DNA of 11,123 nt from an uncultured Oscillospiraceae bacterium (GCA_910585735.1 CAJUEU010000051.1:1-11123); one strand, 5' to 3'. Numbered from the stretch's first letter, positions 1 to 5,886 are shown. The notes: generated from the letters alone by a model not told the origin. Numbers and translations are program-made.

Positions 1-506
1 CGGCCCATGAGGGCCACCGCGTCCATGTTGATGCCCGCCTTGGTGGAGCCCACGTTCACGCTGGAGCACACCAACTCGCTCTCGCTGAGGGCGGAGGGGA
101 TGGAGCGGATGAGATTCTTGTCGGCGGGCGTCATGCCCTTCTGGACAAGAGCCGAAAAGCCCCCGATGAAGTTGACACCGGTCTCCTTCCGGGCCCGGTC
201 CAGAGCCACGGCGAAGGGGGTGTAGTCCAGGGTCTCCGAGGCCCCGGCCACCAGGGCGATCGGGGTCACGGAAATACGCTTGTTGACGATGGGGATGCCG
301 AACTCGGCCTCGATGTCCGCCCCGGTCTTCACCAGGTCCTTGGCGGCGCGGGTGATCTTGTCGTAGATCCGACCGCAGGCCGCCCGGGGGTCCGGGTCGC
401 AGCAGTCCAGCAGGGAGACCCCCATGGTGATGGTACGCACGTCTAGGTGCTGCTGGTCGATCATGTGGATGGTGTCTAAAATCTCGTTTTGATTGAACAT
501 GGGCAT
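1..506 (-). CDS. PFL family protein (UPF0210/DUF711), N-terminal part, cut by window edge
   Basis: The visible 168 residues are the N-terminal part of a PFL-family (UPF0210, DUF711) protein. They begin MPMFNQNEILDTIHMIDQQH and contain the typical segments TMGVSLLDC, IVNKRISVTPIALV, FIGGFSALVQKGMT and GINMDAVALMG. The family has a fold related to pyruvate-formate lyase/glycyl-radical enzymes, but its reaction is not established, and the rest of the protein lies outside the window. I chose the ATG at 506 because GGAGG (515-519) lies 8 bases upstream; the ATG at 513 is out of frame. The usual partner, an ACT-domain protein, is encoded upstream on the same strand but is separated by 909 bases of repeats. 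I see no convincing promoter directly upstream, so whether it is still cotranscribed with the ACT gene is open. Confidence 0.9.
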   Translation of the reverse strand, partial: MPMFNQNEILDTIHMIDQQHLDVRTITMGVSLLDCCDPDPRAACGRIYDKITRAAKDLVKTGADIEAEFGIPIVNKRISVTPIALVAGASETLDYTPFAVALDRARKETGVNFIGGFSALVQKGMTPADKNLIRSIPSALSESELVCSSVNVGSTKAGINMDAVALMG

Positions 507-671
507 GGTGCATGCCTCCTTTTCTGTGGTTGCGGAGAATCTGACTGATTTTCTGCCCAAGGGCAGGGCGTCTTTTTGCGGCATCCGCAAGGCAACGGCT
601 TGCCGTTGCCATAGGGCACACACCGCCGCCCAAAGGGCGGAATATTTTTAGCCTGCCCGGCATGGGGCCAA

Positions 672-713
672 AACCGCTTTTTTCTTTTTTTAGAAAAAAG
701 AAAAGTAGCGGTT
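672..713. repeat. Long A/T-rich hairpin with GC clamp
   Basis: AACCGC (672-677) pairs with GCGGTT (708-713). Inside this clamp the run TTTTTTCTTTTTT pairs with AAAAAAGAAAAG, giving a nearly continuous stem of about 19 base pairs with one bulged base (706) and almost no loop. A second purine tract of the same pattern follows at 723-737 and could pair with the same pyrimidine arm instead. No T-run follows the stem on either strand, so it is not a classic intrinsic terminator. It may still slow or end transcription leaving the ACT gene, or may be a mobile-repeat relic. Confidence 0.6.
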
Positions 714-979
714 CTGGACTCCGAAAAAAGAAAAAAGGTGGACCAACGGAGAAGTTTAGCAATATCGACTCACTCCGGCGGCTCCCTCACAGCGACACAG
801 ACGACCTTTTGCGCCATTGCCATTGACGGTATCAATAACCTTTGGAAATGTTCGCTGAATCCTCCGCCGCCTGGGCGGTCCTTGTAGGGCGGGGGCTGTC
901 TCGTCTTCGACTCGGTCAAATCGGTAGACGCGTGCCACCGGCACGCACCGCCCCCCGCCGTTGCCCGGCAGGATCCAAA

Positions 980-1023
980 CCCCTCACCCGCCTGCGGCGG
1001 GAGCCCCCCTTAAAAGGGGGGCC
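980..1023 (-). repeat. Two-hairpin palindromic element, copy A
   Basis: Read on the minus strand, a CCCCCC/GGGGGG hairpin (GCCCCCCTT 1003-1011 against AAGGGGGGC 1014-1022) is followed by a second hairpin (CCCGCC 987-992 against GGCGGG 996-1001, three-base loop) and a TGAGGGG end. The layout matches the other copies in this island, in reverse orientation. Confidence 0.65.
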
Positions 1024-1046
1024 AACGAGCATTACCCACCTGCGGA

Positions 1047-1094
1047 GCCTCCCCTTTTAAGGGGAGGTGGCACGGCGAAGCCGTGACGGAGGGG
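1047..1094 (+). repeat. Two-hairpin palindromic element, copy B
   Basis: Hairpin 1 is CCTCCCC (1048-1054) against GGGGAGG (1061-1067). The linker TGG leads into hairpin 2, CACGGC-GAA-GCCGTG (1071-1085), and the copy ends in ACGGAGGGG. This is the clearest example of the family's layout. Confidence 0.75.
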
Positions 1095-1145
1095 TTGCCC
1101 TGTAGGGACTGTCCTCCCAGACGGTCCACTCTCCCTTGCCCTTTG

Positions 1146-1195
1146 CCTTCCCCGTTTACGGGGAAGGTGTCAGCCCGAAGGGCTGACGGATGAGG
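1146..1195 (+). repeat. Two-hairpin palindromic element, copy C
   Basis: Hairpin 1 is CCTTCCCCG (1146-1154) against CGGGGAAGG (1159-1167) with loop TTTA. The linker TGT leads into hairpin 2, CAGCCC-GAA-GGGCTG (1171-1185), and the copy ends in ACGGATGAGG. Both stems differ in sequence from copy B but remain fully paired. Confidence 0.75.
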
Positions 1196-1215
1196 CGAGC
1201 CTGCCGGGTTTGTGC

Positions 1216-1263
1216 TCCCTCCGTCACCGCCTCCGGCGGTGCCACCTCCCTCAAGGAGGGAGG
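1216..1263 (-). repeat. Two-hairpin palindromic element, copy D
   Basis: This copy is in reverse orientation. On the minus strand, hairpin 1 (CCTCCCTC/GAGGGAGG, plus-strand arms 1245-1252 and 1256-1263) is followed by TGG, hairpin 2 (CACCGCC/GGCGGTG, arms 1225-1231 and 1235-1241) and ACGGAGGGAG. The outer ends CTCCCTC and GAGGGAG can also pair, like short terminal inverted repeats. Confidence 0.75.
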
Positions 1264-1275
1264 CTAAGACCTTAG

Positions 1276-1376
1276 GCTCCCTCTTCGAGGGAGCTGGCTG
1301 GCGGGCAACGGCTTTGCCGTTGCCGGGACAGTCGTTGACCGAAGGTCAATGACGTCCCCCGCCAGACTGAGGGAGT
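1276..1376 (+). repeat. Enlarged, branched copy E of the palindromic element
   Basis: Hairpin 1 is GCTCCCTC-TTC-GAGGGAGC (1276-1294), followed by TGGC as in the other copies. The second stem, TGGCGGG (1299-1305) against CCCGCCA (1358-1364), encloses two nested hairpins. The first is GGCAACGGC-TTT-GCCGTTGCC (1304-1324), which shares two G bases with the outer stem. The second is a longer stem from GGGAC near 1325 to GTCCC near 1358, centred on TTGACC-GAA-GGTCAA. The end is GACTGAGGGAG. It starts about 40 bases beyond the ACT stop codon. Confidence 0.7.
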
Positions 1377-1415
1377 GATTCCGGGGAAGCAAGGTCTACG
1401 CCTATCCTCCGCTGC

Positions 1416-1685
1416 TCAAATCCTGTGCATGGCGTTAAAAATATCCTCCCTCTGCACATGGATGGCCAGCCCTTTCTCATTCCCGGCCTCTTCCAGGGTC
1501 TTGACCAACTGGGCGAAGGGCAGGTCGGTCTGGGAGGCGTCCACCAGCATGATCATAGTGAAATACTCCTGCAAAATGGTCTGGCTGATGTCCAGCACGT
1601 TGACCTTGTGCTCGCTGAGCAGGGCGCAGACCGCGGCGATGATGCCCACCTGGTCCTTGCCGATGACGGTGACGATTGCTCTCAT
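1416..1685 (-). CDS. ACT domain-containing protein (UPF0237 type)
   Basis: This 89-residue protein is a single ACT domain. It opens MRAIVTVIGKDQVGIIAAVC, the typical first beta strand and glycine turn of the UPF0237 group, and ends with REDIFNAMHRI, also typical of that group. ACT domains bind small ligands, often amino acids, and commonly act as regulatory partners; the ligand here cannot be read from sequence. The ATG at 1685 has GGAGG (1693-1697) 7 bases upstream. It overlaps the NUDIX stop as ATGA (1685-1682), so translation is probably coupled. In many Firmicutes this gene sits directly before the PFL gene, and the two are thought to act together. Here the repeat island separates them. 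Confidence 0.93.
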   Translation of the reverse strand: MRAIVTVIGKDQVGIIAAVCALLSEHKVNVLDISQTILQEYFTMIMLVDASQTDLPFAQLVKTLEEAGNEKGLAIHVQREDIFNAMHRI

Positions 1686-2155
1686 AATGTTTCCTCCTCT
1701 TCCGGGGTGTGATAGATGATCTCGCTGTAGGGTGCTCCGGTGCGGGATAAAAGGAAGACCCGGCGGCGGTTGGGGATCATGTCCTGGGGCAGGTCGTCCA
1801 CCGGGAACCAGGCCATGCCGCTGCACTTCTCCGGCTCCCGGATAGACGGCTCTCCCGTCCAGGTTCTGATTTCAAAATAGAAATCGTAGTAAGTAGACTC
1901 CTTGATTCGGTGGGCCACATGAAGGAATTCCGCGTCCCCGGGCTTTGCGACCAGCCCGGTCTCCTCCAAGAGCTCCCGGCACACCGCCTGGGAGGCGGTC
2001 TCCCCTTCCTCCACATGGCCGCTGCCGGCAAAATCCCACCTGCCGTCCATGTAGTTTGTATTGGCCCTGCGGAGAAGCAAAACCTCCTCCCGGCCATCCT
2101 GCTCCCGGAGCACCACGGGCAGCACCGCCGACAGGGCTTTGAAGTGCTGGCTCAT
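1682..2155 (-). CDS. NUDIX hydrolase
   Basis: A 157-residue NUDIX-fold hydrolase. Residues 46-68 give a complete Nudix box (G-x5-E-x7-R-E-L-L-E-E-T-G-L), including the E-E pair that binds the metal. The preceding RRANTNYMDGRWDF segment is typical of small stand-alone members that cleave nucleoside diphosphate-linked substrates. The exact substrate (oxidised dNTP, nucleotide sugar or other) cannot be assigned. The start overlaps the GNAT stop as ATGA (2155-2152) and its own stop overlaps the ACT start the same way, so it is the middle gene of a tightly coupled trio. Together with the deoxynucleotidase two genes upstream, a nucleotide clean-up role is a reasonable inference. Confidence 0.93.
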   Translation of the reverse strand: MSQHFKALSAVLPVVLREQDGREEVLLLRRANTNYMDGRWDFAGSGHVEEGETASQAVCRELLEETGLVAKPGDAEFLHVAHRIKESTYYDFYFEIRTWTGEPSIREPEKCSGMAWFPVDDLPQDMIPNRRRVFLLSRTGAPYSEIIYHTPEEEETL

Positions 2156-2643
2156 TTCCCCACCTCCATCTCATAGAGCAGCATCACGGGCTTTCCGTCC
2201 CGCTCCAGGGTTTTCACGATCCGGAACCCGGCGGCCAGGTAGATGTCCCGCACTGCCGTTTCCTCATAGCCGGTGTCCAGCCGAAGATATTTTGCATCGT
2301 GGCGGCGGCACTCGACCTTCAGGGCCTCCACTACCCGCGCCGTCATGCCCTGGTGGGCAAAGTCCCGGCGGACGCAGAGCTTGTGGAGGTATCCGGCCTC
2401 ATACTCCGGGGCCTGGGGCCAGTATTCCCAGTCGGACCACTGAAGGATGAAGGCGCAGGCGGTCTTGCCATTCACCGTGCCTACATAGAAGTTCTCCGGC
2501 CGTGCCTCCTCGGTGATCAGCTCCTCAGGGGTGAGCCACTCCGACCGCCACACCCGGTATCCATGGTCCCGGTACCACCCGGCCACCTCTCGCATCACCG
2601 TCATGGCCTCGCCGGGCTGGTTGGAGCGCAGCGTCAATTCCAT
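2152..2643 (-). CDS. GNAT family N-acetyltransferase
   Basis: A 163-residue GNAT-fold protein. The acetyl-CoA-binding motif A is visible at about residues 87-106 (LHKLCVRRDFAHQGM and following), with the Q-G-M-T loop in the usual R/Q-x-x-G-x-G/A position. Motif B follows as IYLAAGF (134-140). The acceptor substrate is unknown. The ATG at 2643 lies only 6 bases beyond the yfbR stop. Its ribosome site is unusual: AAGGGG sits just 2-3 bases from the ATG and includes part of the upstream stop codon, so initiation may depend on ribosomes arriving from yfbR. A downstream ATG at residue 14 or 17 is a weaker alternative. Its own stop overlaps the NUDIX start. Confidence 0.9.
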   Translation of the reverse strand: MELTLRSNQPGEAMTVMREVAGWYRDHGYRVWRSEWLTPEELITEEARPENFYVGTVNGKTACAFILQWSDWEYWPQAPEYEAGYLHKLCVRRDFAHQGMTARVVEALKVECRRHDAKYLRLDTGYEETAVRDIYLAAGFRIVKTLERDGKPVMLLYEMEVGK

Positions 2644-2649
2644 ATCCCC

Positions 2650-3228
2650 TTACCCCAGCTCGTCCAGGGTGAGCTCAAAGCCGGGGAGGAAGTGCTTGAG
2701 AAAGTAGTCCAGGGCGGGAAGCTCCATCTTGTTCAGGGCCTCCCGGGTCTGGCGGGCAGCCTGCTTGAACTCGTTGTTTCCCGCCTTGAGCTCCTCCACA
2801 CACTTCAGGTACGCCGAGAGCTTATCCGCCGCCTTCACCACCCGCAGAAGCTCGGGCTCCAACTCCTCCCGGACGTAAGGAGAAAATTCCTCCTGAAGCT
2901 CTTCAGGCAGCATGGAAAGCAGCTTGTCGGCGGCCACGCTCTCCACCGCCTTGTAGGCGTCCTTGATGGCAGGATTGTCGTACTTCACCGGGGTGGGCAT
3001 ATCCCCGGTCAAAATCTCCGGCGCGTCATGATAGAGCCCGGCGATGGCGGCCTCCCCGGGGTCTACCCGAGAACCGAACTTTTCCCGTCCAATCACCGCC
3101 AGGGCATGGGCCAGCACAGCCACCGAATGGGAGTGCTCCTGGATGTTCTCCTGAAAGGTATTGCGCATCAGGGCCCAGCGCTGGATATAACGCATTCGGG
3201 ACAGGTAGGCGAAAAAATTGTAGGACAT
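2650..3228 (-). CDS. yfbR: HD-domain 5'-deoxynucleotidase (YfbR-like)
   Basis: A 192-residue HD-domain phosphohydrolase, close to the 199 residues of Escherichia coli YfbR, which removes phosphate from deoxyribonucleoside 5'-monophosphates. Visible motifs match that family. RW at 17-18 corresponds to the Arg/Trp that selects deoxyribose in YfbR. EHSHS gives the first metal His (32), LYHDAPEILTGDMPTPVKY (65-83) supplies the HD pair and following acidic residues, and KAADKLSAY supplies the last metal Asp (135). The ATG at 3228 has GGAGGGG upstream with 5-7 base spacing. It heads the minus-strand gene set, with a promoter at 3307-3336. The link to NUDIX downstream fits nucleotide-pool maintenance (inference). 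Confidence 0.93.
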   Translation of the reverse strand: MSYNFFAYLSRMRYIQRWALMRNTFQENIQEHSHSVAVLAHALAVIGREKFGSRVDPGEAAIAGLYHDAPEILTGDMPTPVKYDNPAIKDAYKAVESVAADKLLSMLPEELQEEFSPYVREELEPELLRVVKAADKLSAYLKCVEELKAGNNEFKQAARQTREALNKMELPALDYFLKHFLPGFELTLDELG

Positions 3229-3253
3229 AGAAGCCCCTCCTTGGCGTTCCCTC

Positions 3254-3282
3254 TGGACGAACGCACTTTTTTCTTTTATAAT
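3254..3282 (+). promoter_or_regulatory. Sigma-A-like promoter for mtaB
   Basis: A perfect -10 TATAAT (3277-3282) lies 17 bases after TGGACG (3254-3259), a 4/6 match to TTGACA. Transcription would start near 3289, leaving a leader of about 75 bases. It overlaps the transcript of the opposing yfbR promoter. Confidence 0.6.
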
Positions 3283-3306
3283 GGGAGCTGAAAATCAATG
3301 TATTTC

Positions 3307-3336
3307 ATTATACAACAGAATCCCCCACGCTTTCAA
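3307..3336 (-). promoter_or_regulatory. Sigma-A-like promoter for the yfbR operon
   Basis: On the minus strand TTGAAA (3336-3331, 5/6 match) and a perfect TATAAT (3312-3307) are 18 bases apart. Start of transcription would be near 3300, about 70 bases before the yfbR ATG. Confidence 0.65.
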
Positions 3337-3364
3337 GTGTTAGAAATGGGATGGAGGAAAAATC

Positions 3365-4735
3365 ATGAAATTTGCGATCTATACTCTCGGCTGCAAGGTA
3401 AACCAGTACGAGACCCAGGCCATGGAGACCGTGCTCCAAGGCCGTGGACATACCCTGGTCCCCTTTGAGGCGCGCGCCGACGCTTACATCATCAACACCT
3501 GCTCCGTCACCGCCGTCAGCGGCCACAAGTCCCGGCAGATCATCCGCCGGGCCCAAAAGCAGAACCCCGCCGCCCTGGTGGCGGTGTGCGGCTGCTACGC
3601 CCAGACCGATCCCCAGTCGGTGGCCGACCTGGGGGTGGAGTTGGTGGGAGGCTCCGACCGGCGGATGGAATTTCTGGACGAGCTGGAAAAACTGTGGGAC
3701 GCAAGGCAGGAGGAAACCAGGATCACCGTGGGCAATATCATGTCCACCCGGACCTATGAGGCCCTCCCCGCCGGAGGGCTGGAGGGCCGCACCCGGGCCA
3801 TGCTGAAGGTGGAGGACGGCTGCGTCAACTTCTGCTCCTACTGCATCATCCCCTACGCCCGGGGCCCGGTACGCTCCCTCCCTCTGGAAGAGGCGATCTC
3901 CCAGGCCGGACATCTTGCGGAGCAGGGCTACAAGGAAATTGTGCTCACCGGCATTGAGATCTCCTCCTGGGGGCAAGACTTGAAACCAAGCAAGACAGAG
4001 GGACGGTTCTTTTGTCTTGGTGAAGCTGCCCAAGACAATAAGAACCGTCCCTGCTGTCTTGCCGACCTGATCGAAGCGGTTTGCGCCGCCGCCCCGGGCT
4101 GCCGTGTCCGCCTGGGCTCGTTGGAGCCCAGAACGGTGACCGGGGATTTCTGCCGCCGGCTCTCCCGGCTGCCCAACCTGTGCCCCCACTTCCACCTCTC
4201 CCTCCAGTCGGGCTGCGACGCCACCCTGAAGCGGATGAACCGCAAATACGATACCGCACGGTACTATGAGAGCGTAGTCCTTCTCCGCCAATGGTTTGAG
4301 GATCCAGGCATCACCACCGACCTCATCGTGGGCTTTCCCGGGGAGAGCGAGGCGGAGTTTGGGGAGACCCTGGCTTTCATTGAGAAATGCGGCTTTTCCG
4401 CCATGCACATCTTTCCCTACTCCCGCCGGCCGGGCACCCCGGCGGACAAAATGTCCGGCCAGGTCACCAAGGCGGTGAAGGAGGACCGTGCCCACCGGGC
4501 GGCCCAGGTGGCAGGTCAGATGGAGGAAAACTACCTCCGAAGCTTTGTGGGGCAAAAGCTCCCGGTGCTCTTCGAGGAGAGCGTCCCCGACCGACCGGGG
4601 CTATGGCGTGGCCACGCCCCCAACTACGCCGAGGTATGGTGCGAAAGCGGAGAGTCCCTCCACAACCAGATGCGGCGGGTGGCTGTCACCGCCGTGGAGG
4701 AGGGCCGCCTGTCCGGCCTCCTTCTTCCCCTCTGA
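3365..4735 (+). CDS. mtaB: tRNA (t6A37-C2) methylthiotransferase, MtaB type
   Basis: A 456-residue radical-SAM methylthiotransferase. This family adds a methylthio group to position 2 of N6-threonylcarbamoyladenosine at tRNA position 37. The N-terminal UPF0004 domain shows the auxiliary cluster cysteines (C10 in YTLGCKVNQYE, C46 in NTCSVT, C77 in CGCYAQ). The radical-SAM cluster is C153-x3-C157-x2-C160 in DGCVNFCSYC. A TRAM-like tail follows from about residue 385. MtaB is chosen over MiaB and RimO by the YTLGCKVNQYE start and SLEPR. GGAGG lies 7 bases before the ATG. Residues 209-232 are encoded by a palindromic repeat inserted in frame between SSWGQDL and ADLIEAV; apart from this loop the protein looks intact. 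No terminator follows, so some readthrough into the next gene is likely. Confidence 0.95.
   Translation: MKFAIYTLGCKVNQYETQAMETVLQGRGHTLVPFEARADAYIINTCSVTAVSGHKSRQIIRRAQKQNPAALVAVCGCYAQTDPQSVADLGVELVGGSDRRMEFLDELEKLWDARQEETRITVGNIMSTRTYEALPAGGLEGRTRAMLKVEDGCVNFCSYCIIPYARGPVRSLPLEEAISQAGHLAEQGYKEIVLTGIEISSWGQDLKPSKTEGRFFCLGEAAQDNKNRPCCLADLIEAVCAAAPGCRVRLGSLEPRTVTGDFCRRLSRLPNLCPHFHLSLQSGCDATLKRMNRKYDTARYYESVVLLRQWFEDPGITTDLIVGFPGESEAEFGETLAFIEKCGFSAMHIFPYSRRPGTPADKMSGQVTKAVKEDRAHRAAQVAGQMEENYLRSFVGQKLPVLFEESVPDRPGLWRGHAPNYAEVWCESGESLHNQMRRVAVTAVEEGRLSGLLLPL
3991..4061 (+). repeat. Palindromic repeat element inserted in frame in mtaB
   Basis: Arm 3991-4020 and arm 4030-4061 are reverse complements apart from two one-base gaps, with a 9-base loop (4021-4029). 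Each arm carries the core GGGACGGTTCTT next to flanking GTCTTG/CAAGAC sequences. I recall GGGACGGTTCTT-type palindromes as dispersed, non-autonomous repeats in Firmicutes; this was not checked here. The element is read without a stop codon and adds about 24 residues (KTEGRFFCLGE, loop, NKNRPCC) to a conserved enzyme. Confidence 0.85.
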
Positions 4736-4751
4736 CCCGGTTTCTTTTCTC

Positions 4752-4780
4752 TTGCCACACGCAGTCGTTTATGATAGAAT
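4752..4780 (+). promoter_or_regulatory. Sigma-A promoter for the acyltransferase gene
   Basis: TTGCCA (4752-4757, 5/6) and TAGAAT (4775-4780, 5/6) are separated by 17 bases, and TG at 4772-4773 gives an extended -10. The start point would be near 4787, about 23 bases before the ATG. Confidence 0.7.
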
Positions 4781-4809
4781 AAGGCGACTTTTTTGTGAGG
4801 TGTTATCCT

Positions 4810-5871
4810 ATGGCGGAAAAAATCAACGGGCGTGTAGCCTACGCCGACCTGCTCCGCTCTCTGGCCATTCTCGGGACCATTCTCCACCGGTTGGCCCTGG
4901 GTGGACTGGAAAGCGCGGCGGCGGGCGGCCATGCCTGGCAGGTCTTCAACCTCTACGCCGGACTGACCCGGTGGTGCTTCCCGGTCTTCATCATGCTCTC
5001 AGGCATGTTCCTGCTGGACAAACGGGCCCTTCCCCTTACCAAGCTCTTCTTCCACAACCTGCTTCGGCTTTTGGCCGCCCTTATGGTCTGGGGTGGGGTC
5101 TACGCCGTGGTGGGCTATGTCACCGCCGGGGGCCGGTTCTCCTGGTGGGGGCTGTGGCAGGCCATTCTGGCCGCCCTCCGCGGAAACACCCACTCCCACC
5201 TGTGGCCCATCTACATTTTTATGGGGCTCTACCTGATCGCCCCTATCCTCCGGGCTTTCTGCCGGGGAGCCTCCCGGGGGGACCTTCATTATTTCCTGCT
5301 CCTCTGCTTCCTCTTTGCCTCTCTTCTCCCCCTGGCCTTTCGGCTGTGGCCGGGCTCCACCGCCGTGCTGAAGGTCTGGTATGACCGGCTGGAGGTCCAG
5401 CTGGTCATGGGCTATGTGGGCTACTTTGTGGCGGGGCACTACCTGCGGGAATATCTCATCAGCCGCCTGGCCGAGGCCCTCATCTACGTTCTGGGTATCC
5501 TTGGGGCCATCGTCACCGTATGGGGCACCGCCGCCCTGTCTCTGGGCGGCACCTCCCAGCCCCTCTACGGCTACACGACCCCCAATGTGGCGTGCTTCTC
5601 GGTTGCCATTGTGGTCCTGTTCCGCTATGTGCTGGGCGTCAGCGAGGAGCGTTCCCGCCGGCAGAGGCTTTCCGGGGTGGCCCGGGTGGCCTTCGGCATC
5701 TACCTGGTCCATGAATTTTTCTTTATGCTCCTTCGTTTCCTCCATATCTCGGTGTTCTCCCTTCCCCCGGTGGCCTCGGTGCCCCTTCTTACGGCGGTGG
5801 TGTTCCTTCTCTCCTTCGCTGTGGCCTGGCTGATCTCTAAGCTCCCTTTTCTGGGATGGCTCCTCACATAA
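4810..5871 (+). CDS. Acyltransferase-3 family membrane protein
   Basis: A 353-residue integral membrane protein of the acyltransferase-3 family, whose members transfer acyl groups to cell-surface sugars, polysaccharides or peptidoglycan. Family marks are ADLLRSLAILGTILH (12-26, with the conserved Arg16 and His26), CFPVFIMLSGMFLLD (56-70), HLWPIYIFMGLYLIAPIL (130-147) and FGIYLVHEFFF near the C-terminus. About ten hydrophobic segments are visible. No periplasmic SGNH domain is fused. The acceptor is unknown. I prefer the ATG at 4810, which has TGAGGTG 7 bases upstream, over the in-frame GTG at 4795, which lies too close to the promoter. A separate promoter precedes it and a terminator follows, so it is probably monocistronic apart from readthrough from mtaB. 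Confidence 0.9.
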   Translation: MAEKINGRVAYADLLRSLAILGTILHRLALGGLESAAAGGHAWQVFNLYAGLTRWCFPVFIMLSGMFLLDKRALPLTKLFFHNLLRLLAALMVWGGVYAVVGYVTAGGRFSWWGLWQAILAALRGNTHSHLWPIYIFMGLYLIAPILRAFCRGASRGDLHYFLLLCFLFASLLPLAFRLWPGSTAVLKVWYDRLEVQLVMGYVGYFVAGHYLREYLISRLAEALIYVLGILGAIVTVWGTAALSLGGTSQPLYGYTTPNVACFSVAIVVLFRYVLGVSEERSRRQRLSGVARVAFGIYLVHEFFFMLLRFLHISVFSLPPVASVPLLTAVVFLLSFAVAWLISKLPFLGWLLT

Positions 5872-5886
5872 GAGGCAAACTTTTTC

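Larger units (their letters stand above)
507..1415. repeat. Gene-free repeat island between the ACT and PFL genes
   Basis: This 909-base stretch holds no credible gene; its short open frames lack ribosome sites and recognisable motifs. It is packed with perfect or near-perfect inverted repeats. These include a 14-base palindrome CTGCCCAAGGGCAG (553-566), TTGCGG-CAT-CCGCAA (576-590), GGCAACGGC-TT-GCCGTTGCC (591-610), an A/T-rich long hairpin (672-713), GCGTGCC-ACC-GGCACGC (930-946), a wider pairing of GGCGGGGG near 887-894 with CCCCCGCC near 952-959, and five two-hairpin elements (980-1376, listed separately). The GGCAACGGC/GCCGTTGCC palindrome recurs at 1304-1324. I could not assign the stretch 739-885. 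The arrangement suggests repeated insertion of non-coding, MITE-like or REP-like elements, but no transposase is present. Confidence 0.8.

Noticed and set aside
756..944. Minus-strand open frame of 62 codons in the repeat island
   Set aside because: It starts with GTG in a GC-rich hairpin, has no ribosome site and no recognisable motif, and lies in repeat DNA.
842..1060. Plus-strand open frame of 72 codons in the repeat island
   Set aside because: It runs through two hairpin elements with an Arg/Pro-rich, low-complexity product; it is best explained by GC-rich repeats lacking stops.
507..1415. CRISPR array
   Set aside because: The repeats differ in stem sequence, occur in both orientations and have irregular spacing; no cas gene is near.
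2299..3291. Plus-strand open frame opposite yfbR and GNAT (330 codons)
   Set aside because: It is a shadow of two real genes on the minus strand; its sequence shows only repeated Leu/Gly/His patterns.
3308..4555. Long minus-strand open frame opposite mtaB (415 codons)
   Set aside because: It is antisense to a well conserved gene, its product is Gly/His/Leu-rich without domain marks, and GC-rich third positions explain the lack of stops.
4999..5745. Minus-strand open frame opposite the acyltransferase gene (248 codons)
   Set aside because: Its product is a charged, low-complexity reverse image of a membrane protein gene, with no ribosome site or promoter.
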